Assembly: GCA_942490995.1 (NCBI GenBank)
Contig: CALOBG010000020.1
Coordinates: 42,392-106,391, forward strand
Direction: 5' to 3'
Source of the DNA: UBA981 sp942490995
Lineage (GTDB): Bacteria > Pseudomonadota > Gammaproteobacteria > Ga0077536
DNA: 64,000 nt
Shown: in pieces, positions 7,769-15,390 of the stretch
Numbering within the stretch: the stretch's first letter is position 1
Layout of the letters: every line of letters starts with the position of its first letter
Notes under the pieces: generated by a model
What the model was told of the DNA's origin: nothing
Databases searched by the model: none
The model's input: only the letters and a program-made list of their open reading frames with translations
Made by a program: the position numbers and the translations under genes

Positions 7769-8644
7769 TTCGCGCTTCTTGTACGGTCCGCGCTTCTTCG
7801 GAGCCGGGGCCAGCGAGTCCATGAAGTCGATAATGTCTGCCCACTCCCAAACATTATCAGTCAGGCCCGCTTCCTGTGCTGGAGTAACTTTCAGCGTTTT
7901 GTGAATGCGGAGCCAGTTATAGAACACGGTGTAGATCGCGACCATATGGCAGTGGTTCGCGAACTTCTTGCTGAACGCATCGGTTCGCCGAGGATACCTC
8001 CGCATGTGCATCCGTATGCTGAGGTTTGCCCGTTCTACGTGGGATGTGGACACTTTCGACGGATTCGGCTTTCCCTGGACTATCGGCATGTGCGCCGCGG
8101 TGCATTCCGCCGGCGAATAACGGCGCTCGGGTGCGCCTTCCATAGACGCGCTGTAATGCTTGATTAGTCGGGCGAAATCCACGTCCGGGCCGAAGCTATC
8201 TTCCACGACTTCAACGTAGACGCTATGACCGTCAGCGGTGAGCTGGAAGCGGCCTTCGATTCGGTTAGCCAGATCGGACATGAATGCAAGGGCGTATTCC
8301 GAGTCGCGCTTACCGACGAGGTACGAAATTAAAAGCTTGGAGTCGCTATCTAGCGCGGTCCACGTCCAAGTGTCGCCAGCACCATCTGGAGCGGCCGCAG
8401 CAGTAGAGCCGTTCCACTGCTTGGCATAGGTGAACGACCAGATTTCATCGGCTTGGACATTTTGAGGGGTAACGCCCCGAACCGTCTTGTCGTGGAAGAT
8501 AGCGCAAGCTTCGCCCGCTTCGACCAATAGTTTCGCCACGGTATTCTGTGAAACGTCTGTCAGGCCAGCGGCGGCGCGCATGCTCATGCCCTCGCATAAC
8601 ATCGCAAGGATCTGCGCGCGTTGCTTGGTGTCCAATTTATTCAT
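7757..8644 (-). CDS. IS1-family-type transposase (HTH + DDE)
   Basis: The 295-residue protein starts with a helix-turn-helix region (KQRAQILAMLCEGMSMRAAAG..TDVSQNTVAKLL), then a DDE-type catalytic core: QADEIWSF, TWTALDSDSKLL, LTADGHSVY and a late STSHVERANLSIRMHMRRYPR motif holding the Glu. This pattern is that of longer IS1-like transposases annotated in many proteobacteria. I took the ATG at 8644 because MNKLDTKQ is the usual family start. A TATAAT hexamer sits at 8652-8657, almost at the start codon, so the mRNA may have little or no leader. The reading frame is intact. Confidence 0.88.
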   Translation of the reverse strand: MNKLDTKQRAQILAMLCEGMSMRAAAGLTDVSQNTVAKLLVEAGEACAIFHDKTVRGVTPQNVQADEIWSFTYAKQWNGSTAAAAPDGAGDTWTWTALDSDSKLLISYLVGKRDSEYALAFMSDLANRIEGRFQLTADGHSVYVEVVEDSFGPDVDFARLIKHYSASMEGAPERRYSPAECTAAHMPIVQGKPNPSKVSTSHVERANLSIRMHMRRYPRRTDAFSKKFANHCHMVAIYTVFYNWLRIHKTLKVTPAQEAGLTDNVWEWADIIDFMDSLAPAPKKRGPYKKREISK

Positions 8645-8763
8645 ACTGAACATTATACTTGAGCGCTCTTGCATCTAAAGCATTTTGTTACTGTTGGTCG
8701 GCGCGATAATCTCTCACAAATTCGTGAACAGCTCGGTTGCAAATAATGCGGATCTTGACTTAA

Positions 8764-9294
8764 ATGTCAATAATAGAGTTATGCAACTACTGGAGTGCTC
8801 AAGGCGAGTTACACAACTACGTACCTCAGCTATCGCATGAATCGCGTAGTCGTAAATTGTATGTTTCACAATCAGTATCGGAATTGCTAAACGGAAACGA
8901 GACCACTCTAGAACTACGTGGCGCTAGACTTCAGGCTGACCTTGATTTCTATGTTTCCGGGGGGCTTTTGCAGATGTGCCTAACTCCGCATAAAGCACAG
9001 GCTGCGTATTTAGGTCTCTTGGCACCGGTCGATAAGGGAATATGGGACATCCGAAGCAGAGACCCAAAGCCGGGACTCCGTGTCTTCGGGGGTTTTGCGG
9101 AGCCGGATACCTTCATTGCCTTAGTGTGGCGACAGCGGGACAAAATGGGCGACAAGAACGATCCGGAGTGGGTCAATGCAATTAATGAATGCGAAACGAA
9201 ATGGAAACATTTTTTCCATTCATATCGTCCAGTAACTGGAGATCGGATAAGTGACTACATCACAGCTAACGCCATTGGAAGCGGAGATCCTTGA
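8764..9294 (+). CDS. Unknown transposon passenger protein, possible RelE/HigB-like toxin
   Basis: The 176-residue protein is not a recognised family. The middle part, IWDIRSRDPKPGLRVFGGFAEPDTFIAL, followed by a helix and a W..F..Y segment, resembles the beta-sheet core of RelE/HigB-type toxins, in which a W(E/D)LR..P..G..R strand pair precedes the catalytic strands. The next gene overlaps it by 44 bases and encodes a helix-turn-helix protein, the toxin-first order of HigBA-type pairs. This is inference from pattern and context only. Base composition is AT-rich and unlike the chromosome. Confidence 0.5.
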   Translation: MSIIELCNYWSAQGELHNYVPQLSHESRSRKLYVSQSVSELLNGNETTLELRGARLQADLDFYVSGGLLQMCLTPHKAQAAYLGLLAPVDKGIWDIRSRDPKPGLRVFGGFAEPDTFIALVWRQRDKMGDKNDPEWVNAINECETKWKHFFHSYRPVTGDRISDYITANAIGSGDP

Positions 9295-9691
9295 AAGTAA
9301 AGAGTTATCGCCGCGAGCTATAACATATTTTCAAGAGCGCCTTCGAAATCGACTCCACGAAACGGTACTTAAAGAGTACCTGCGTCAACACGATCTTAAC
9401 GGAACGCGCAAATCGCAGATCGCCTTGCGGCTAGGGAAAGACCCCGCCCAAATTACAAGATGGCTGGGTGCCCCCGGCAATTGGACAATTGACACGATCA
9501 GCGATCTATTAATTGCCATGGGCAGCGAGCTTTCACTTGGAGTCAGACAAGTGGCAAGCCAGGCCGCTCAAGCAAGCGATTTAGATAACATCGTTAACTT
9601 CACAGGCGAGTACAAAATTAGCGCTGGAACTACTGCAAGAGCGTCCACCGAGAACAATCCACAAAACGACTTGTATATCTCTATTGGGTAG
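9251..9691 (+). CDS. Helix-turn-helix protein, possible antitoxin/regulator
   Basis: This 146-residue protein starts with GTG inside the 3' end of the preceding gene (44-base overlap), which implies translational coupling. The segment GTRKSQIALRLGKDPAQITRWLGAPGNWTIDTISDLLIAMG reads as a Cro/CI-type helix-turn-helix with the usual trailing helices. The C-terminal 45 residues look disordered. The likely role is DNA-binding autoregulator of the module and partner of the upstream product; no test of toxicity is possible from sequence. Confidence 0.65.
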   Translation: MTTSQLTPLEAEILESKELSPRAITYFQERLRNRLHETVLKEYLRQHDLNGTRKSQIALRLGKDPAQITRWLGAPGNWTIDTISDLLIAMGSELSLGVRQVASQAAQASDLDNIVNFTGEYKISAGTTARASTENNPQNDLYISIG

Positions 9692-9696
9692 CAGAA

Positions 9697-10158
9697 GTGG
9701 ATCACGTAACTTCAGCTATCTGCTATAAAGCGCTAGTCGATCAGCAAACCAATTTACTCACGCTAGTTGACCTTAGCGACGTTGCAATCTTTGAAGAAAC
9801 GAAAGAAGCAATAGAGCAAAAACTTAGCGAAGGCGGCGGGCAGTTTATATTCGGCCCCGTACACTATTCGTTGGTTAGTTTATGGTATCGAACTAATACG
9901 GACGTTCCGGAATCAGGTTATTTCAGAATCACGCTTATAGCCCCGGACGGCAAAAAAGTATTGATTGCAGATGCTCAAGAAATCAGCTTGGAAAACGATA
10001 TAAGCGCGCGGACTATTGCTGTCATGAAGGCATTTCCGTTTAGGGGGTTAGGACGTTATACGTTCGCTATACACAAGCGGGAGAACACCAATGGCCGGTG
10101 GACGCTCTGTACAAAATTGCCGCTAATTATTCGATGCCGAGACCCAATTAATCCTTAG
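9697..10158 (+). CDS. Unknown beta-rich transposon passenger protein
   Basis: The 153-residue protein has a GTG start 5 bases after the preceding stop, so it probably belongs to the same transcript. It is rich in predicted beta strands (SAICYKALVDQQTNLLTLVDL, FRITLIAPDGKKVLIADAQ, GLGRYTFAIHKRE) and lacks signal or membrane segments. The pattern loosely recalls DUF6941-type immunoglobulin-like proteins of unknown function, but I would not name it on that basis. It overlaps the opposite-strand small gene by 11 bases. Confidence 0.5.
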   Translation: MDHVTSAICYKALVDQQTNLLTLVDLSDVAIFEETKEAIEQKLSEGGGQFIFGPVHYSLVSLWYRTNTDVPESGYFRITLIAPDGKKVLIADAQEISLENDISARTIAVMKAFPFRGLGRYTFAIHKRENTNGRWTLCTKLPLIIRCRDPINP

Positions 10159-10405
10159 AGCTAAATTTCTTCCATCGAGCTTTCGCTGCCTTCTTGGCGA
10201 TTTCGTGGCGCCGCTCGGCCGACAATTGCTTCGACCTGGCTACACCGCCCTTCGTTCCGCCCTTCCGGCCTAGCTCAACGGCCGCAGGATTTTTTCCTTC
10301 GTCTAGATTTTCGTCCTCAGCCTCGCCCGTAGCTATTTCCATGACACGCACGGCATTCCCGATAACGTCCGCCGGGCGCTTTGATTTCCTGAGTTTGTCA
10401 GTCAT
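10148..10405 (-). CDS. Small basic protein with KGGxxGGxxR motif
   Basis: The 85-residue protein is highly charged. Its second half reads NPAAVELGRKGGTKGGVARSKQ then LSAERRHEIAKKAAKARWKK, a widespread small-protein motif often annotated loosely as histone-like or RNA-binding. Function is unproven; nucleic-acid binding is plausible from the Lys/Arg pattern. It is convergent with the preceding gene and is the last gene before the right inverted end of the transposon. Confidence 0.6.
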   Translation of the reverse strand: MTDKLRKSKRPADVIGNAVRVMEIATGEAEDENLDEGKNPAAVELGRKGGTKGGVARSKQLSAERRHEIAKKAAKARWKKFSSKD

Positions 10406-10444
10406 GGGCTTATTATAGCGCCATGGGTCGATTTCTCTTTTTTG

Positions 10445-10465
10445 ATTTCAAACTGAGGCACTACC
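10445..10465 (-). repeat. Right terminal inverted repeat of the IS1-like transposon
   Basis: Reverse complement of the left end at 7748-7768 with one mismatch. Its last base supplies the C that completes the TAG stop (minus strand) of the J-domain gene. Confidence 0.9.
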
Positions 10466-10824
10466 TAGATTTTTATCGGTTTGAAACGTTCGAAACCCGC
10501 GCCGTCGGAGTTGCGCGCGCCGCGTTGCGCGGGTGATTGTTTGCCGAGCGTTTTCCAGTCACTTTTACCGAACAGGGCGGCGTCATAAGCGCGGCGCTTG
10601 CGCGTATCGCTCAATACCGCAAACGCCTGGTTGATCACCGCGGCGTTCCATTCGTCACCGCCGAGATCGGGATGGGCCTTGAGTTTCTGCATCAGGGTGC
10701 GGTAGCTGGCTCGCACGATTTCCAGCGGCGCGTCCGGCTGCACGTAGAGTACGCGGTAGTAATTTCGCTGGTTCGGCTTGGATTTCCCGTCGGCCACAGT
10801 CCTGCATCCGCGCTCTCGACTCAC
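10465..10824 (-). CDS. J-domain (DnaJ-like) protein
   Basis: The 119-residue protein has one J domain at about residues 20-85: NYYRVLYVQPDAPLEIVRASYR, then the HPD tripeptide in LKAHPDLGGDE and the AFAVLSDTRKRRAYD helix. The HPD motif predicts stimulation of an Hsp70 ATPase. The C-terminal 30 residues are low complexity. The start is a GTG at 10824; another GTG at 10797 is possible. The IS1-like element inserted exactly at the stop, and both the original and the new junction encode TAG, so the protein is unchanged. Confidence 0.82.
   Translation of the reverse strand: MSRERGCRTVADGKSKPNQRNYYRVLYVQPDAPLEIVRASYRTLMQKLKAHPDLGGDEWNAAVINQAFAVLSDTRKRRAYDAALFGKSDWKTLGKQSPAQRGARNSDGAGFERFKPIKI
10466..10473. 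repeat. Target-site duplication, right copy (TAGATTTT)
   Basis: Exact copy of 7740-7747. It contains the TA of the J-domain stop codon and the preceding ATC codon on the minus strand. Confidence 0.92.
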
Positions 10825-10867
10825 TCCAGATTAGCGGCGCCGTGGCGCGTTCCTTAACCTGTGCGGA

Positions 10868-11644
10868 TCAATGCAGCTTGCCCGGCGCGTCGGCGATGGC
10901 CATGCGCCTGCGCGCGAGTTCCGCTTTCAGGGCCGCATTCGGCGCCAGTTCAAGGGCGCGGTCGAGTTCGTGCCTGGCCATGGCCGGGACCCCGGCAGCG
11001 AGCCATAAATCGACGCGGTCGAGGTGGAACGGAAACGGGTCGGGCGCGATCAGGATCTGGTAGCCGGAATAGTCGAGGGCCAGTGCATGCTCGCCGCGCT
11101 GCAGCGCCAGCACGCGCAGATTGTTCAACATGCGCAGCACGATATCGCGTGCCGAGGCGGGCGCAAAAGCCTGCTCGGCGCTGAGCCCAAGGGCGCTCAG
11201 CCAGGCCTGCCGCTGCGCGTCACTGACGACCGCCATCTGGAACGGATCGACCAGCTCCGCGCCGACCGAAACCAGGAAATGCTGGGGAAAATTGACCCCA
11301 TGGCCATCGATGCCGAGCACCTCCGCAACGCCCAGCACGACCAGCGCGAGGCTGATCGGGATCCCGCGACGCTTGCGCAGAACGTACTCCAGCGAGCTGT
11401 TATCGCGGCTGTAATAGGCCTCGGCGCCGGCGAAACCCGTTTCATGCAGAAACGCGACCAGGGCCGCACCATCGTTGCATGGCCCGGCGGCGTCGGCCAG
11501 GCGGCGCAGTTCGCCGCGTACCCAGGCGCTATCGGTGGCCGGGTCTATGATCCGCGCGACCAGCAGGCCGCCGTCAACCGGGGTCGAGTGGCCGGCGGCA
11601 AAGTCGCGGAATGCCGCGGCGAGGGGCAAGTCATCGTTGGTCAC
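10868..11644 (-). CDS. SirB1-family transglutaminase-like/TPR protein
   Basis: The 258-residue protein matches SirB1/YchA proteins: an N-terminal helical region, YYSRDNSSLEYVLRKRRGIPISLALVVLGVAE (a transglutaminase-like core), GVNFPQHFLV, and a C-terminal TPR-like stretch with RHELDRALELAPN. GGAG 7 bases before a GTG at 11644 decides the start; the upstream open region is not family-like. The role is unclear; in some genomes it sits near translation-termination factors, which is not the case here. Confidence 0.8.
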   Translation of the reverse strand: MTNDDLPLAAAFRDFAAGHSTPVDGGLLVARIIDPATDSAWVRGELRRLADAAGPCNDGAALVAFLHETGFAGAEAYYSRDNSSLEYVLRKRRGIPISLALVVLGVAEVLGIDGHGVNFPQHFLVSVGAELVDPFQMAVVSDAQRQAWLSALGLSAEQAFAPASARDIVLRMLNNLRVLALQRGEHALALDYSGYQILIAPDPFPFHLDRVDLWLAAGVPAMARHELDRALELAPNAALKAELARRRMAIADAPGKLH

Positions 11645-11752
11645 TGGTTCACTCCGATTACAGCGGCGCGGACCGCATGCGCATGGCAGTGCCATGCCGG
11701 CTTCAATTGGTTAGCATAGCGCGCTGCGCAACCCGATCAGGAAATGACCAGC

Positions 11753-12220
11753 ATGAGTGACCCGATAGTAGAAGCCAGCACCAAAGGCTGGATCGCCAAA
11801 CACCGCGAACTGTACCTGGCCGACGGCAACGCCGGCCACCTGTGGGATTCCACCGTCGGCGGTGGCCCCGGTCCGCTGCCGACCCTGTTGTTGACGACGC
11901 GCGGGCGCAAATCCGGCAAGGAATCGGTGATGCCGCTGTTGTACGGCGAGGTCGACGGTGGCTACGCGATTATCGCTTCGAAAGGCGGCGACCCGAAACA
12001 CCCCGGTTGGTATCACAATCTGCAGAACCAGGACCAGGTTACCGTGCAGGTCGCGACCGACCGCTTCGCCGCCACCACCCGCGTCGCCAGCGGTGAGGAA
12101 CGCGCGCGGATCTGGAAGCAGATGGCGGCCATGTACCCGCCGTTTGCCGACTACCAGGTCCGTGCGAGCAAGGAAGGCGGACGCGAAATCCCGGTCGTGG
12201 TACTTGAAAAGGCGGAATAA
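11753..12220 (+). CDS. Deazaflavin-dependent (DDN-like) oxidoreductase
   Basis: The 155-residue protein has the split-barrel signature of the nitroreductase/deazaflavin-dependent family: LLLTTRGRKSGKESVMPLLY, IIASKGGDPKHPGWYHNL, then VQVATDRFAATTRVA and MYPPFADYQ. Family members bind F420 or a related flavin; whether this host makes F420 cannot be judged here, although an LLM-class protein at 48711 is compatible. AGGAAA ends 8 bases before the ATG at 11753, so I prefer it to the ATG at 11744. Confidence 0.82.
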   Translation: MSDPIVEASTKGWIAKHRELYLADGNAGHLWDSTVGGGPGPLPTLLLTTRGRKSGKESVMPLLYGEVDGGYAIIASKGGDPKHPGWYHNLQNQDQVTVQVATDRFAATTRVASGEERARIWKQMAAMYPPFADYQVRASKEGGREIPVVVLEKAE

Positions 12221-12441
12221 CCTCCGCCGCGGCGCTTATCGACACGGTATCCACCGCTGATCTCAAGGCCGCGGCCGGCGCCGCCGGCAGCACGCTGGTA
12301 TACCGCGACGCTGGCGGGGAGCGCGCCATCGAGATCCGCGAGGACGGCGGTCTGCGCTGGCTGTGCGCCGGCGGCAGCGAGATCCAGTCGGCCATTCGAC
12401 TCGACGCCCGTGACGAACTCGTCCTGCCGAATCATCGCTAT

Positions 12442-13041
12442 ATGCTCGCCGCCCTGGGCTGGTGCGCGCAGCCGCCGCGGATTTTGAATCTCGGCTTCGG
12501 CGGCGGCGCCTTCGAACGCTTTTTCAGCGCGCGCTGGCCGCCCGCGCGAGTGACTTCGGTCGAGCTTGACGCGCGCATGGTCGAGCTCGCGCGGCGGCAT
12601 TTTTTTGTGCCGCTCGACTGGCCGGTGACCATCGCCGCGGCCGCCGAGTACCTGCGTACCTGTACCGACCGCTACGATCTGATCCTGTGCGACATCTACA
12701 GCGGCGAAGCGCATCCACCGTGCCTGTCGGATAGCGATTTTTATACTCACGCCGCGCGCTGTCTGAATGCCACTGGCGTATTCGTACTCAACCTGTCGCC
12801 GGGCGCCGAGCGCGCTCTGCTGGACCTGCTGCTGGTCATGCGCAGGCGGTTTTCCGCCAGCGCGCTCGCAACCGTCCCTGATAGCGGCAATGTCGTTGTC
12901 GTACTCAGCAACGGCGCGCAACTCGACCTCGACCCGCCCGTCGACCGCGTCGCCGCACTGAGCCGCTTGCTGGGCATCGATCTGGCTGGCATCCTGCGGC
13001 GCTTTCAGCGACTGCCGGGAGCAACGGAGGCGCCACCATGA
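12442..13041 (+). CDS. Spermidine synthase-like methyltransferase-fold protein
   Basis: The core has the aminopropyltransferase-like Rossmann pattern ILNLGFGGGAFERFF, VELDARMVELA, and DLILCDIY. The same frame stays open upstream to 12208 and encodes family-like sequence (DGGLRWLCAGG..EIQSAIRLDARDELVLPNHRYM), but there is no ATG, GTG or TTG in it; CTG at 12295 is the nearest usual alternative. So the true protein probably begins upstream of 12442 with a rare start or has lost its start. It overlaps the acetyltransferase by ATGA. Likely not a true spermidine synthase, given its short length. Confidence 0.72.
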   Translation: MLAALGWCAQPPRILNLGFGGGAFERFFSARWPPARVTSVELDARMVELARRHFFVPLDWPVTIAAAAEYLRTCTDRYDLILCDIYSGEAHPPCLSDSDFYTHAARCLNATGVFVLNLSPGAERALLDLLLVMRRRFSASALATVPDSGNVVVVLSNGAQLDLDPPVDRVAALSRLLGIDLAGILRRFQRLPGATEAPP

Positions 13042-13487
13042 ACTGGACACTCGAGCTGGCCGAGCCTGCGGACCTGGCGCAACTGCTGCCCCTGATCCGG
13101 GCCTACCATGAATTTGAAGGCGTCACGCTCGACGAGGCGGCGCGGCGCGCCGGCGCCGAACGTCTGCTCAGCGACCCCGCGCTGGGCGCGGTGTGGTTTG
13201 TCATGGCCGGTGCCGAGCGTGCCGGCTACATCGCGCTGTGCCTCGGCTACAGCCTCGAGTTCGGCGGTTTCGACGCTTTCATCGACGAGTTTTATCTGCG
13301 CGCGGAATTCCGCGGCCACGGCGGTGGCAAAGCGGCGCTGGCGGCGGTCAAAAACGCGGCCCGCGAACGCGGTATCAAGATGCTGCATCTCGAAGTTGCA
13401 CGCGACAACCTGCCGGCGCGCAAACTTTATGCCGGCATCGGCATGCGCGCGCGCGAAAAATACGTGCTGATGTCGGTCGCGCCGTAA
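13038..13487 (+). CDS. GNAT-family N-acetyltransferase
   Basis: The 149-residue protein has the GNAT core: an acceptor-side N-terminus, a central strand AGYIALCLGYSLE, the acetyl-CoA pyrophosphate loop FRGHGGGKAALAAV (R/Q-x-x-G-x-G/A type) and a C-terminal NLPARKLYAGIGMRAREKY motif. The substrate cannot be predicted. Its ATG overlaps the stop of the upstream gene (ATGA), which implies coupled translation. Confidence 0.85.
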   Translation: MNWTLELAEPADLAQLLPLIRAYHEFEGVTLDEAARRAGAERLLSDPALGAVWFVMAGAERAGYIALCLGYSLEFGGFDAFIDEFYLRAEFRGHGGGKAALAAVKNAARERGIKMLHLEVARDNLPARKLYAGIGMRAREKYVLMSVAP

Positions 13488-13500
13488 AGCGGCTGCGCTT

Positions 13501-14433
13501 TCACACCGCTATCCACTCCGCCACGTCGCGCGCGCGCGCTTGTTCTAGACCGTCTGCGAACCACGCGACCAGGAAATCAACAAATACGCGCACCCGTTGC
13601 GACAGATAACGACGCTGCGGGTAAACCGCGTAGGCGCCTAGATCGTAGGGGTCCACAGTGAGCGGAAGGCGCAACAGGCTACCGTCGGCGAGCGCGTCGA
13701 GGACCACAAACTCCGGGATCAAGCCGATGCCGACGCCGTTGAGCAGCAGGTTGCGCACCATCGTGGCACTGTTGACCTGCACCCGGCCGGCGCTGCGGAT
13801 ACCGCGAATAGCGCCGTCAACAACGAAGCGCCATTGGTTTGCGTTGCGCATATTGGTATCCACCACCAGGGCGTGATCGGCGAGCTGTTCCGGTGTCGCC
13901 GGCGTGCCGTGCTCAATCAGGTAGCCGGGCGCGGCACAGCACACCACAGTGCTGGCCGCCAGGCGCCGCGCAATCAACGAAGAATCCTCGAGCAGGCTGA
14001 CGCGAATTGCGAGGTCGTAGTCGTCGCGGAGAAGGTCGACGAAGCCGTCGGTCAGAACGAGTTCGATGTCGAGCCGCGAATGGCGCGTCATGAAAGCGTG
14101 CAGTGCAGCGACCAGGTACAGCTCGGAAAAGGTATTCGGCGCGGCCACACGCAAGCTACCGCTCAGTGCCGCCTCACGGCGCTCGACCTGGCTTTCGATG
14201 TCGTCCAGGTCGGCCAGCAGCTGCCGCGCGCGGGGTTGGTAAGCCTGACCGGCCTCGGTCAGACGAACCTGGCGTGTGGTGCGCAACAGCAGCTGCGCAC
14301 CGAGCCGCGCCTCGAGTTCGGCGATCTGCTTACTGACAGTGGCCTTGGAACGTCCGAGTTGCTGCGCTGCGGCGGAAAAGCTCCCCAGTTCGGCTACGCG
14401 GACAAAACTTTGCATGGCACTGATCTTGTCCAC
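13501..14433 (-). CDS. LysR-family transcriptional regulator
   Basis: The 310-residue protein has an N-terminal winged helix-turn-helix (FVRVAELGSFSAAAQQLGRSKATVSKQIAELEARLG) and a substrate-binding domain of the CrgA/DsdC-like subgroup. The GTG at 14433 gives the usual start just before the helix-turn-helix; a TTG at 14466 is also open. It is divergent from the extradiol dioxygenase gene at 14534, the classic LysR arrangement, and probably controls that gene and itself. An inverted repeat at 14451-14482 lies in the shared promoter region. Confidence 0.9.
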   Translation of the reverse strand: MDKISAMQSFVRVAELGSFSAAAQQLGRSKATVSKQIAELEARLGAQLLLRTTRQVRLTEAGQAYQPRARQLLADLDDIESQVERREAALSGSLRVAAPNTFSELYLVAALHAFMTRHSRLDIELVLTDGFVDLLRDDYDLAIRVSLLEDSSLIARRLAASTVVCCAAPGYLIEHGTPATPEQLADHALVVDTNMRNANQWRFVVDGAIRGIRSAGRVQVNSATMVRNLLLNGVGIGLIPEFVVLDALADGSLLRLPLTVDPYDLGAYAVYPQRRYLSQRVRVFVDFLVAWFADGLEQARARDVAEWIAV

Positions 14434-14450
14434 GATTGTCTTCAATCTCG

Positions 14451-14482
14451 AAACAATGAATTTCAATACTAGCCGATTGTTT
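14451..14482. promoter_or_regulatory. Inverted repeat between LysR gene and dioxygenase gene
   Basis: AAACAAT at 14451-14457 and ATTGTTT at 14476-14482 form 7-bp arms 18 bases apart in the divergent promoter region. LysR proteins bind interrupted dyads in this position, so it is a candidate operator; spacing is longer than the usual T-N11-A box. Confidence 0.35.
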
Positions 14483-14533
14483 ATCTCCGGTGTGGCGTGA
14501 ATAATGCCCTGCGCCCTCTCGCAGCGAATTTTT

Positions 14534-15355
14534 ATGCCCCTAACTCATAACATGCCGACTGTCTTCATCTCGCACGGCGCACCGACTATCGCCCTCGAAG
14601 ACCAGCCGTCGCGCCGCTTTCTCAGCGCGCTGGGCGGACGCCTGGCGCGGCCGCGCGCCATTGTCGTGGTCTCGGCGCACTGGGAAACAACCGATGTGTG
14701 CGTTCTCGACGGCGCCTCGCTCAACACCCTGCACGACTTTTATGGTTTCGATCCCGCCTATTACGAACTGCGCTACCCGGTCAGGGGCGCCAGCGATGTC
14801 GCTGCCGGCATCGCCAGCCGCCTCGGCGCCGCGGGGATCCGCGTCAGCTGCGATTCTGAGCGCGGGCTCGACCACGGCGCCTGGATCCCACTCAGCCTCA
14901 TGTATCCCGCGGCGGACATCCCGGTCACCCAGATCTCGGTGTGCCCGGCGCAATCGGCCCTGTTTCACTGGCGCGTCGGGCGCGCGCTGTCGGCACTGCA
15001 CCACGATGGCGTACTGATCCTGGGCTCCGGGGCCATGACCCACAACCTTGAGGAGTTTCGCCGCCATCGCACAACCCCGGACGCGCTGCCGACGCCGCCC
15101 TGGGCGCACGAGTTCTGTGCCTGGGCGGCCGAACGCATCGAGAGTGGCGACGACGACGCACTGATCGGCTGGCGCGACACGGCGCCGGCCGCCGCCCTCG
15201 CCCACCCCAGCAACGAACACTTTCTGCCGCTGCATGTTGCGATGGGCGCGGCCGGGGTATCGTGGACCGGCGAGCGCATCCACCACGGCTTCATGTATGG
15301 TGCGATCGGTATGGACGCCTATATTTTCAAACCGCGCAGCAGGCACACGCACTGA
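14534..15355 (+). CDS. DODA-type extradiol ring-opening dioxygenase (YgiD-like)
   Basis: About 273 residues. The LigB/YgiD fold is seen in MPTVFISHGAPTIAL (metal-ligand His), VVVSAHWET (second His), the RGLDHGAWIPLSLMYP block and LGSGAMTHNLEEF, with HPSNEHFLPLHVAMGA near the end. Zinc or Fe(II)-dependent cleavage of catecholic substrates (DOPA-like) is the family activity. Starts at 14534 and 14552 are both possible. Control by the divergent LysR gene is likely. Confidence 0.87.
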   Translation: MPLTHNMPTVFISHGAPTIALEDQPSRRFLSALGGRLARPRAIVVVSAHWETTDVCVLDGASLNTLHDFYGFDPAYYELRYPVRGASDVAAGIASRLGAAGIRVSCDSERGLDHGAWIPLSLMYPAADIPVTQISVCPAQSALFHWRVGRALSALHHDGVLILGSGAMTHNLEEFRRHRTTPDALPTPPWAHEFCAWAAERIESGDDDALIGWRDTAPAAALAHPSNEHFLPLHVAMGAAGVSWTGERIHHGFMYGAIGMDAYIFKPRSRHTH

Positions 15356-15390
15356 ATGCGCTTTTTTAGCCACCAGCAGAGGGAAACTCT

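Larger units (their letters stand above)
7748..10465. mobile_element. IS1-like transposon with four passenger genes
   Basis: The element is 2,718 bp. Ends are inverted repeats GGTAGTGCCTCA(C/G)TTTGAAAT (20 of 21 bases match) at 7748-7768 and 10445-10465, flanked by an identical 8-bp duplication. It encodes an IS1-family-type transposase near the left end and four further genes. The passenger part is much AT-richer than the chromosome around it. Simple IS1 elements are 0.7-1 kb, so this is a cargo-carrying form. The insertion point is the stop codon of the J-domain gene, and the complete ends suggest a recent or still mobile insertion. Confidence 0.9.
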
